Origin: an uncultured bacterium
Lineage (GTDB): Bacteria > Gemmatimonadota > Gemmatimonadetes > Palauibacterales > KS3-K002
Assembly: GCA_947581845.1 (NCBI GenBank)
Contig: CANPVY010000383.1
Coordinates: forward strand, 1-5,802
Reading direction: 5' to 3'
DNA: 5,802 nucleotides
Position numbers and translations under genes: made by a program. Each line of letters opens with the position of its first letter. Within the stretch, counting starts at the first letter, position 1. The notes beneath the pieces are model-generated. The model was not told where the DNA came from, did no database searches, and saw nothing but the letters and a program-made list of their open reading frames with translations. Shown here in pieces: positions 1-5,081 of this stretch.

Positions 1-689
1 CGCGCCCGTCTGTACATCGGCACGTGGGCCAGCGGCTCGTCATCGATGTACACCTCGCCCGCATCCGGCGGTACCAGGCCGACCATCATGTAGAACGTCG
101 TCGTCTTCCCTGCCCCGTTGGGACCCAAGAGGCCTACGATCTCGCCCTGGCGCAGCTCGATATCCACATCATCGACAACGCGCCGCTTCTTGTAGATCTT
201 CACCAGCCCCTCGACCCGAAGGCAGCTGCCACCGGGCGCCACCGGGACCTCCGGTTCACGGACTGGGGCGTGCAAACGCTGGCCGATCTCGCGCTCGACG
301 AGCTCGCTGAACCCGGTGCGATCTGCCTTGATATCCTCCCAGACGTCGCTCGCGAAGGCGATCTCGCTGCCTCGACTGCCACCGTCAATCCGCAGCCAGC
401 CGTCGGCCGCCAGGCGCTGCAGGATCTGTTCGTGCAGATAGACATCGACCTCTTCGGTCGTCATACGCCGAATCTCGAAGAGACGGCGGCTCTCTGGGGA
501 ACCATCACGGGCAACCTCGCCGTAGCGCGCCAGGTAGGTCTGACGAAACGCTTCAACCAGACGAGCCCGCGATACGCGGCCCTCTGCATCAGCCCCCGCG
601 ACCAACTCGCGCAGAGCGATCAGCGTCGGCGCCTCATGCTCCGGCAGTTGCTCGATGTAGCTGCGGAAGTCTCGAGCCTCGCCGCTCAT
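1..689 (-). CDS. lptB: LPS export ABC transporter ATPase LptB with N-terminal extension (partial, 3' end outside window)
   Basis: LptB is the cytoplasmic ATPase that works with LptF/LptG to extract LPS from the inner membrane and push it along the LptC-LptA bridge. The window shows 229 residues before the frame leaves at position 1. Residues about 157-229 are an ABC nucleotide-binding domain. It begins LRVEGLVKIYKKRRVVDDV, has Walker A GPNGAGKT at residues 189-196 followed by TTFYMMVG, and ends in a VPMYRRA stretch like the segment before the Q-loop in LptB. The signature motif, Walker B and H-loop lie outside. Residues 1 to about 140 are an additional domain that ordinary LptB lacks, linked by a Pro-rich stretch (about 141-155). 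The ATG at 689 overlaps the lptA stop as ATGA and has a GAGGT 5 nt upstream, which supports the long start. A competing GTG start at 242 would give a normal-length LptB. The family call rests on the ABC part plus the lptC-lptA context. Confidence 0.93.
   Translation of the reverse strand, partial: MSGEARDFRSYIEQLPEHEAPTLIALRELVAGADAEGRVSRARLVEAFRQTYLARYGEVARDGSPESRRLFEIRRMTTEEVDVYLHEQILQRLAADGWLRIDGGSRGSEIAFASDVWEDIKADRTGFSELVEREIGQRLHAPVREPEVPVAPGGSCLRVEGLVKIYKKRRVVDDVDIELRQGEIVGLLGPNGAGKTTTFYMMVGLVPPDAGEVYIDDEPLAHVPMYRRA
240..252 (-). promoter_or_regulatory. Possible internal ribosome binding site and GTG start at the LptB domain boundary
   Basis: On the minus strand GGAGGT (252-247) lies upstream of an in-frame GTG (242-240), with 5 nt between GGAGG and the start. 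The GTG is codon 150 of the long frame, in the linker just before the ABC domain. Starting here gives VAPGGSCLRVEGL, a typical LptB N-terminus. The motif also simply encodes Pro-Glu-Val-Pro, so it could be chance in GC-rich DNA. Confidence 0.4.
243..689 (-). other. LptB N-terminal extension, possible winged-helix-like domain
   Basis: This stretch encodes residues 1-149 ahead of the ABC domain. It has no cysteine, transmembrane segment or signal peptide, so it should be cytoplasmic like the ATPase. By eye it is mostly helical: residues about 8-32, 37-56, 77-95 and 124-139. A strand-turn-strand element sits at about 97-113 (GWLRID, a Gly/Ser-rich turn, then EIAFA), followed by DVWEDI. Helices followed by a beta hairpin resemble a winged-helix module, but no family is assigned. 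It could regulate the ATPase, bind a partner or bind nucleic acid. The frame is unbroken into LptB, so no frameshift is needed to join the parts. The fusion is seen directly; the fold is inferred. Confidence 0.6.
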
Positions 690-2140
690 CGCGACCTCGC
701 CCCTGCTCCCGGCACAACAAGCGTGTCCGTCTTGACGGAGTCGCCCGGCATGCCGGTCGTGTCGGCGACCGCCCCGCCGAGCGAGTCCGGCAGCACGCCT
801 GAGCTATCGCCGTCCGTCGAAACCGGGAGCGGTTCCAGGTACAGGCCGGTGCTGGGTCCGACGACCTGCGCCTCCCGCACGTCGCCCGCCTCCAGCCATA
901 GCGTCACGATTCTTCCGATAACGTAGTTCACCGCTGGCTGAGCAGCCGCTTCACGCTCCTCCGTCTCCTCGACTAGGTGATAGAGCGCCCGCGCCTCACC
1001 GGCAGCCACCAAGCGGTCGAGTTCGACCTCATCAGCGCCGGAACCCCCGCTATCAGCGGGCGCGAAGTAACCGGTGATGGTGTCCCCCACCAGCCAATCG
1101 CTGCCCAGGACCGTGTCGCCCGCCACCACCGGCTGCACTGTGCTGGCGCGGGCCCGACGCACGGCGATCACCCGCTCCAGCTGACCGGCAGGGCGCCGTA
1201 TGTCGATCGAGTCGGCTACGAGGACGTAATCCTCGCTCTCGCTCTGCGCCCAGGGATCACGCCCCGGCATATCCACAGCGCCCGTCCGCGAGGGGTCACC
1301 TGCTGAGGCAACGGCTCGGTTGATTTCCTCTCCCTCGACGTAGAGGCGCAGCGCGGGTGCCTGCAGAGACAGTTCGCGTCCCTCGGCCCAACCGTTCGGC
1401 CAGGCGAGGATCTCACGCGGCTGCTGTTCCTCCATCAACATCAGGATCGAGTCGCCCTCCAGGAGCATCTCGTTGGCTTCGACACTGGGATCCCCCAGCA
1501 ACCACAGCTCATCGCGACCCATATCGAGATCTAGCGAATCCGCGTAGGCGTTCAGGTCCGCCCTGATCACGACGACGCGACCTGCGCCGGCAACCACCGA
1601 GTCGCCGTAGATATGCATGCGATCTGCATCCATATCGAAGGGAGTCGTTGTGCCGGCGCCGGAGGTGTCGGCGTAGAACGTGAGATGCGGTCGGCCCGGT
1701 GCGAAGATTCGCTCGACCGGGCGGCTCTCGCTCTCTGGGTAGTAGTCCAGCAACGGTCCCTTCAGAGTCGAGCCGCTGGACTGGTCCGTTAGCCGCACGT
1801 TGCCTTCCGGTCGCACGCGATCCTCGTTGCGGTAGTACGTGCCACGCTCCGCCTCCAGAGTGCGGCCCGCGTCCCGGTACTCCACGTTCCCGAACAAGTA
1901 CAGCTCGCCGCGCCCTTCGAACCATGACGCGCTGTCGGCCCGCACCCACTTGTCTCCACAGGTAGCTTCTAGGCCGCCACCCACATCGAGCCGGGTGCCA
2001 CCCTCAGTGAGCTTGGTCACGTGGGTTACCGTACCGGGCATGGTCACGATCTCAAGCTGGCACCGCTCCTGTTGCTGAGCACCAGGCAGCGCCACAGCGA
2101 GGAGTGCGGAAACGACACCGAATGACAATACGCTTCGCAT
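686..2140 (-). CDS. lptA: OstA/LptA-type periplasmic LPS transport protein, extended (484 aa)
   Basis: This is the probable periplasmic bridge component that passes LPS from LptC toward the outer-membrane translocon. It has an N-terminal signal peptide (residues 1 to about 21, hydrophobic core FGVVSALLAVALPG, cleavage probably near PGA-QQQ) and no later membrane segment. The body is built of short alternating beta strands in OstA-like style. The clearest copy spans about 50-135, with RADSASW, GELYLFGNVEY, TLEAERGTYY and RPEGNVRLTD. Related strands recur at about 170-275 (MDADRMHIYGDS, YADSLDLD, LLEGDSILML), at 305-330 and at 345-440, ending YLEPLPV. The last 45 or so residues are Asp/Ser/Gly/Thr-rich and probably disordered. 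Escherichia coli LptA is about 185 residues, so this protein is more than twice that and may hold several OstA units. The ATG at 2140 lies 1 nt after the lptC stop without a strong Shine-Dalgarno, suggesting coupling. An LptD-like role is unlikely because no C-terminal barrel is evident. The family call is good; the exact role is inferred from context. Confidence 0.78.
   Translation of the reverse strand: MRSVLSFGVVSALLAVALPGAQQQERCQLEIVTMPGTVTHVTKLTEGGTRLDVGGGLEATCGDKWVRADSASWFEGRGELYLFGNVEYRDAGRTLEAERGTYYRNEDRVRPEGNVRLTDQSSGSTLKGPLLDYYPESESRPVERIFAPGRPHLTFYADTSGAGTTTPFDMDADRMHIYGDSVVAGAGRVVVIRADLNAYADSLDLDMGRDELWLLGDPSVEANEMLLEGDSILMLMEEQQPREILAWPNGWAEGRELSLQAPALRLYVEGEEINRAVASAGDPSRTGAVDMPGRDPWAQSESEDYVLVADSIDIRRPAGQLERVIAVRRARASTVQPVVAGDTVLGSDWLVGDTITGYFAPADSGGSGADEVELDRLVAAGEARALYHLVEETEEREAAAQPAVNYVIGRIVTLWLEAGDVREAQVVGPSTGLYLEPLPVSTDGDSSGVLPDSLGGAVADTTGMPGDSVKTDTLVVPGAGARSR
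690..698 (-). promoter_or_regulatory. Ribosome binding site for the long LptB start
   Basis: Reading the minus strand, GAGGT covers 698-694. The GAGG core is followed by 5 nt and then the ATG at 689-687. It lies inside the last codons of lptA, whose TGA stop (688-686) overlaps the ATG. This site favours initiation at the long form and coupling to lptA translation. Confidence 0.6.
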
Positions 2141-2141
2141 T

Positions 2142-2702
2142 TCACTGCTCGGATCGCGTCTCCGTGCCCGGCCTCACCAGACGCGCCGACGTTAGATCGG
2201 CCTGATCCATGCGCGAGTTCGACTCGAACGCGGTGCCCTCGACCACGGTACCGTCCGCCTCGATCATCTTCGTCGCAGCATCGCTCCAGATGCGGTCTGC
2301 CGCACGCTCATAGTACAAGATCGACGTCTCGATGCGGCGACCCTCCACCGGGTTCCGGACTACCACGTCCGTCTCCGCCACCATGTTCCCGGTGTCCCAC
2401 TCGTACGTGCCTTCCCGCGACGTGAGGATAGAGGTGACTTCACCCATAGCGTTGTAGAAGGTGACCTTCATGATCCGGAGTTCGACCAGCGCCTGGTTCT
2501 CTAGGAAGAACGCCGTGTCCGCCTCGACATGAGCGCGCCGAATCCCCTCAGAGGTCACGTAGTGATCGAGGCCAATGACAATCTGGTTCGCCTCACTATT
2601 CAGCCTGAGTATCTCCTCAGCCACGAGCGGCGCATCACCACCGTCCCCGCAAGCGTAAAGCCCCAAGGCAAGGGCTACCGTCAGGAAGCCTGCGCGCGTC
2701 AT
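2142..2702 (-). CDS. lptC: LptC-type LPS export protein, predicted lipoprotein (186 aa)
   Basis: LptC takes LPS from the LptB2FG extractor and passes it to LptA at the periplasmic face of the inner membrane. The protein starts with a short hydrophobic segment ending in a lipobox, Leu15-Tyr16-Ala17-Cys18, followed by Gly-Asp-Gly-Gly. This predicts lipid anchoring rather than the single transmembrane helix of E. coli LptC. The mature part (about 40-170) has the alternating strands of the LptC/OstA fold: GLDHYVTSEGIRRAHVEAD, then LRIMKVTFYNAMGEVTSILT, SREGTYEWDTGNMVAETDVV, and RRIETSILYYERAADRIWSD. Its length matches the usual 180-210 residues. The ATG at 2702 is 3 nt past the kdsD stop, with only a weak purine-rich GAGTGG upstream, so translation is probably coupled. 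Position between kdsD and lptA supports the call. Asp after Gly at +3 carries no reliable sorting meaning in this lineage. Confidence 0.85.
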   Translation of the reverse strand: MTRAGFLTVALALGLYACGDGGDAPLVAEEILRLNSEANQIVIGLDHYVTSEGIRRAHVEADTAFFLENQALVELRIMKVTFYNAMGEVTSILTSREGTYEWDTGNMVAETDVVVRNPVEGRRIETSILYYERAADRIWSDAATKMIEADGTVVEGTAFESNSRMDQADLTSARLVRPGTETRSEQ

Positions 2703-2705
2703 CGC

Positions 2706-3674
2706 CTATACCACTCGTGCTCGCATCAGGTCGTGCAAGTGGACAATCCCCGCTAAGCGACTGTCCTGATCACAGACCGGCAGAGCCATAATGCCGTGCT
2801 GCTCCATCTTGTACACCGCTTCGATGGCCAGCGTGTCAGCTGCCACCGTTTTCGGATTCGGATTCATCGCCTCCCAGACCTGCCGGTGAAAGAACTCTTC
2901 CTTGTTGTCGATGAACCGCGTCAAATCGCCTGCCGTGATCACCCCGACGATGCGCCGCTCTGCGTCGATGATCGGCACGGTCCCTCGCTTGTAGGCGATC
3001 TCGACCATCGCCTCGCGAAGCGTGGCGTCGCGCGGCAACGCGGGAACCTTGTCCGGATCCGTGATCATCACGTCCGCCACGCGCAACAGCTTGCGGCCCA
3101 AGGCGCCCGCAGGATGCAAGCTGGCAAAGTCCTCGGAAGTGAACCCTTTCTCCTGTAACACTGCGATCGCCAAGGCGTCGCCCATCGCCAGGGCCGCCGT
3201 GGTGCTGGCAGTCGGCGCAAGATCATGAGGGCACGCCTCCTCGCTGACGCTAACGTCGAGCACGACGTCGGACTGCCGGGCGAGCGTTGAACCGGTATTG
3301 CCGGTCAGGCTGATGATCGGCACACCGAGCCGCTTCACAACACGCAGCAACTCGTACAGCTCATCCGACTCCCCGCTCTTCGAGATCACGACCAGAAGAT
3401 CGTCCCGCAGGACCATGCCTAGATCGCCGTGCACACCTTCCACCGGGTGCAGGAAGAAAGCCGGCGTGCCCGTCGAGGTGAACGTCGCCGCGATCTTGCG
3501 CGCGATGATGCCCGACTTCCCGAGCCCCGAGAGGATCGCCCGGCCCTTCAGCTTCGAGAGCAACTCTACAGCCCGCACAAAGCCCTCGTCGATACGGTCC
3601 TCCAACTGAAGGACCGCACTTCCCTCCAAACGAAGCACACCGCGGGCTGCCTCGATCAGATCACGCCGGTCCAT
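2706..3674 (-). CDS. kdsD: Arabinose-5-phosphate isomerase KdsD/KpsF (SIS + two CBS domains, 322 aa)
   Basis: The enzyme interconverts D-ribulose-5-phosphate and D-arabinose-5-phosphate, the first dedicated step of Kdo synthesis in the cytoplasm. Residues about 30-175 form a SIS sugar-isomerase domain with LSGLGKSGIIARKIAATF, HPVEGVHGDLGMV, VISKSGESDE and SEEACPHDLAPTASTTA. Lys53, Glu102, Glu146 and His187 align with the four residues I recall as important in E. coli KdsD (Lys59, Glu111, Glu152, His193). After LHPAGALGRKLL come two CBS domains (about 198-257 and 266-320). The start is the ATG at 3674: GGGAGGAG precedes it with 9 nt between GGAGG and the ATG. An in-frame TTG at 3698 would add eight residues (encoded TTG, then RSGRSGR) and is less likely. 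The gene overlaps kdsC by 14 nt and is followed after 3 nt by lptC. The CBS pair may sense a nucleotide or nucleotide-sugar. KpsF and GutQ paralogs share this architecture; the LPS operon context favours KdsD. Confidence 0.95.
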   Translation of the reverse strand: MDRRDLIEAARGVLRLEGSAVLQLEDRIDEGFVRAVELLSKLKGRAILSGLGKSGIIARKIAATFTSTGTPAFFLHPVEGVHGDLGMVLRDDLLVVISKSGESDELYELLRVVKRLGVPIISLTGNTGSTLARQSDVVLDVSVSEEACPHDLAPTASTTAALAMGDALAIAVLQEKGFTSEDFASLHPAGALGRKLLRVADVMITDPDKVPALPRDATLREAMVEIAYKRGTVPIIDAERRIVGVITAGDLTRFIDNKEEFFHRQVWEAMNPNPKTVAADTLAIEAVYKMEQHGIMALPVCDQDSRLAGIVHLHDLMRARVV

Positions 3675-4242
3675 TCGCCCGCTCCTCCCGCTCCTCAAGA
3701 TACTGCTCTACCACTCTGCTCCAGTCGCCCCGCGCCCTGAGCAGCGCTTCAGCGAACTCGCGGACGGCGCCGGCACCGCCAGGCCGGGCCGTACGCCAGC
3801 GCGCCACCGAGCTGACCTCCGGCACAGCGTTGGCTACGGCCACCGGCAGTGCCGCGCGGGTCAGCACCGGCAGATCGGCGAGGTCGTCAGAGAGGAAAGC
3901 CACCGCATCCCAATCGATGCCTCTGCGCCGCAAGATATCGCGCACGATAGGCAGCTTCTCGGCCGCCGGATCCTGGTGTACCTCCTCGATAGCGAGCTCC
4001 CGCGCTCGCACGGCAACCACCTCGGACTGCCGGCCGGTCACGATCGCGACATGGATGCCGGCGCGCTGCATCAGATTGACGCCGAGCCCGTCTGTGATCT
4101 CGAACCGCTTCAGCTCGACAGTCTCCCCCGTCGGCGACGCGCCGTAGTAGATGCCCCCATCCGTCATTACGCCGTCCACATCAAGAACAACTAGCTTGAC
4201 GGCCCGCGCCAGCTCCGGCGGAATGCCCGCTCGCTCAGACAC
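3661..4242 (-). CDS. kdsC: 3-deoxy-D-manno-octulosonate 8-phosphate phosphatase KdsC (193 aa)
   Basis: KdsC hydrolyses Kdo-8-phosphate to Kdo and phosphate, just before CMP activation. It is a compact C0-type HAD phosphatase that normally works as a tetramer. Motif I is LDVDGVMTDGG with Asp21 (nucleophile) and Asp23. IVTGRQS (66-72) is motif II. Lys95 in AAEKL is the motif III lysine. FLSDDLADLPVL (115-126) supplies the metal-binding aspartates of motif IV. The C-terminal RTARPGGAGAVREFAEALL (from about residue 153) is the family signature near the active site of the neighbouring subunit. Length fits the usual 170-190. The start is GTG at 4242, which overlaps the kdsA stop by 8 nt (GTGTCTGA) and has GGGAG 7 nt upstream. 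The frame stays open further upstream inside kdsA, but that extension has no family similarity. Motif IV reads SDD where GDD is usual, a mild substitution with the aspartates retained. The tail carries a Glu/Arg-rich stretch. Confidence 0.95.
   Translation of the reverse strand: MSERAGIPPELARAVKLVVLDVDGVMTDGGIYYGASPTGETVELKRFEITDGLGVNLMQRAGIHVAIVTGRQSEVVAVRARELAIEEVHQDPAAEKLPIVRDILRRRGIDWDAVAFLSDDLADLPVLTRAALPVAVANAVPEVSSVARWRTARPGGAGAVREFAEALLRARGDWSRVVEQYLEEREERANGPA
3675..3689 (-). promoter_or_regulatory. Ribosome binding site that sets the KdsD start
   Basis: On the minus strand GGGAGGAG (3689-3682) precedes the ATG at 3674, with 9 nt after the GGAGG core. It is embedded in the Glu-Glu-Arg codons near the end of kdsC. 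A second GAGGAG lies a few bases further upstream. This argues for the ATG at 3674 rather than the TTG at 3698. Confidence 0.65.
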
Positions 4243-5068
4243 CGGCCGACTCCCGCACAGAGCTGAGCGCGTCGCGCACAGCCAGCACCCGGCCGACCAC
4301 ACGCTCCAACTGATCGAGCCGCAGCATGCTCGAAGCGTCAGATAACGCCCGGGCCGGCTCCGGGTGTGCCTCGACGAACATCGCGTCGGCGCCAGCGGCC
4401 ACAGCGGCAGTCGCCAACGCTCCGATGTGCTGTGGCTCCCCACCGCTTCTCGCCCCTTCAGCAGCGGGCCGCTGTAGCGAGTGGCTGGCATCGAAGATCG
4501 CGGGACAGCGGCAGGTCTCCTTGATAATCGAGAAAGAGCGCATATCGACAACCAGGTTGTGGTAGCCGAGAGCCGTTCCCCGTTCCGTCACCGCCACGCT
4601 CCGCGCCCCGCCATGACGAGCCTTCTCCACCTGCTGCGCCATATCCTCCGCCGCCATCCACTGACCCTTCTTCAGGTTGAGCGGCCGGCCGGTCGCCGCA
4701 GCGGCCAACACCAGGTCAGTCTGCCGGCAAAGGAAGGCCGGAATCTGCAAGACATCGACGATCGCGGCCGCCGGACTTGCCTGCTCCGGTAGGTGGATGT
4801 CGGTGGTGACGGGCAAGCCCAGCTCCGCCTTGACCTGCTCGAGAAGACGTAGGCCCGCTTCGAGCCCCGGCCCGCGCGGCGAGTTGATGCTGCTCCTGTT
4901 CGCTTTGTCGAACGAGGCTTTGAAGACTACCGGAATCCGGAATCGCTCGCCGATGCGAGCGACCTCCTCCGCGACCGTGAGGTTGGTGCCCTGATCCTCG
5001 AGCACACAGGGACCGGCGATAAGGAAGAAGCCGCCGCGCGGCTCAAACAACTTCGCCACATCCAGCAT
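4235..5068 (-). CDS. kdsA: 3-deoxy-8-phosphooctulonate synthase KdsA, metal-dependent type (277 aa)
   Basis: KdsA condenses phosphoenolpyruvate with arabinose-5-phosphate to give Kdo-8-phosphate in the cytoplasm. The TIM-barrel signatures are FFLIAGPCVLED (14-25), the substrate-binding KANRSSINSPRGPG (55-68), TTDIHLPEQ (88-96), QIPAFLCRQTDL (108-119), LKKGQW (132-137), VTERGT (160-165) and IFDASHSLQRP (191-201). ANRSS separates Kdo-8-phosphate synthase from the related DAHP synthases. Cys21, His196, Glu233 (FVEAHPEP) and Asp244 (ALSDASS) match the four metal ligands known from the Aquifex-type enzyme; the metal-independent E. coli type has Asn in place of the Cys. The ATG at 5068 is chosen because GGGAGGTG lies just upstream, it follows the pyrG stop by 13 nt, and the product length fits the family. 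A start at 5152 would overlap pyrG by 71 nt with unrelated residues. The 3' end overlaps kdsC by 8 nt. Confidence 0.97.
   Translation of the reverse strand: MLDVAKLFEPRGGFFLIAGPCVLEDQGTNLTVAEEVARIGERFRIPVVFKASFDKANRSSINSPRGPGLEAGLRLLEQVKAELGLPVTTDIHLPEQASPAAAIVDVLQIPAFLCRQTDLVLAAAATGRPLNLKKGQWMAAEDMAQQVEKARHGGARSVAVTERGTALGYHNLVVDMRSFSIIKETCRCPAIFDASHSLQRPAAEGARSGGEPQHIGALATAAVAAGADAMFVEAHPEPARALSDASSMLRLDQLERVVGRVLAVRDALSSVRESAGV
4243..4255 (-). promoter_or_regulatory. Ribosome binding site that sets the KdsC GTG start
   Basis: On the minus strand GGGAG (4254-4250) is followed by 7 nt and the GTG at 4242. It lies within the last codons of kdsA and supports the GTG over the longer open frame. 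Confidence 0.5.
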
Positions 5069-5081
5069 CCGTCCACCTCCC
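5069..5081 (-). promoter_or_regulatory. Ribosome binding site that sets the KdsA start
   Basis: The 13-nt pyrG-kdsA gap reads GGGAGGTG (5081-5074) then GACGG on the minus strand, with 7 nt between the GGAGG core and the ATG at 5068. It begins immediately after the pyrG TGA and is the strongest Shine-Dalgarno in the window. The gap is too short for a promoter or terminator, so kdsA is read from upstream. Confidence 0.75.

Noticed and set aside
24..926. A 300-codon plus-strand open frame opposite lptB and lptA
   Set aside because: It lies wholly antisense to two recognisable genes, has no family motif I know, and crosses their junction. Long antisense frames are common in GC-rich coding DNA.
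1509..1949. 146-codon minus-strand frame inside the lptA-like gene
   Set aside because: It is an Arg-rich shifted reading of lptA with no recognisable domain. The lptA frame here carries clear OstA-type strands, so no frameshift is indicated.
2796..3158. Plus-strand frames opposite kdsD (for example 120 codons at 2796-3158)
   Set aside because: They are antisense to conserved CBS and SIS domains, with no ribosome binding site or motif that I can recognise.
3675..3698. TTG start for kdsD eight codons upstream of the ATG
   Set aside because: The ATG at 3674 has a GGGAGGAG site at good spacing, and the extra residues are just the low-complexity reading of the Glu/Arg codons at the end of kdsC.
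4243..4551. In-frame upstream extension of kdsC to about 296 residues
   Set aside because: The extra 103 residues are the out-of-frame reading of kdsA, are Arg/Ser-rich and match nothing in KdsC. The GTG at 4242 has a Shine-Dalgarno and gives the normal length.
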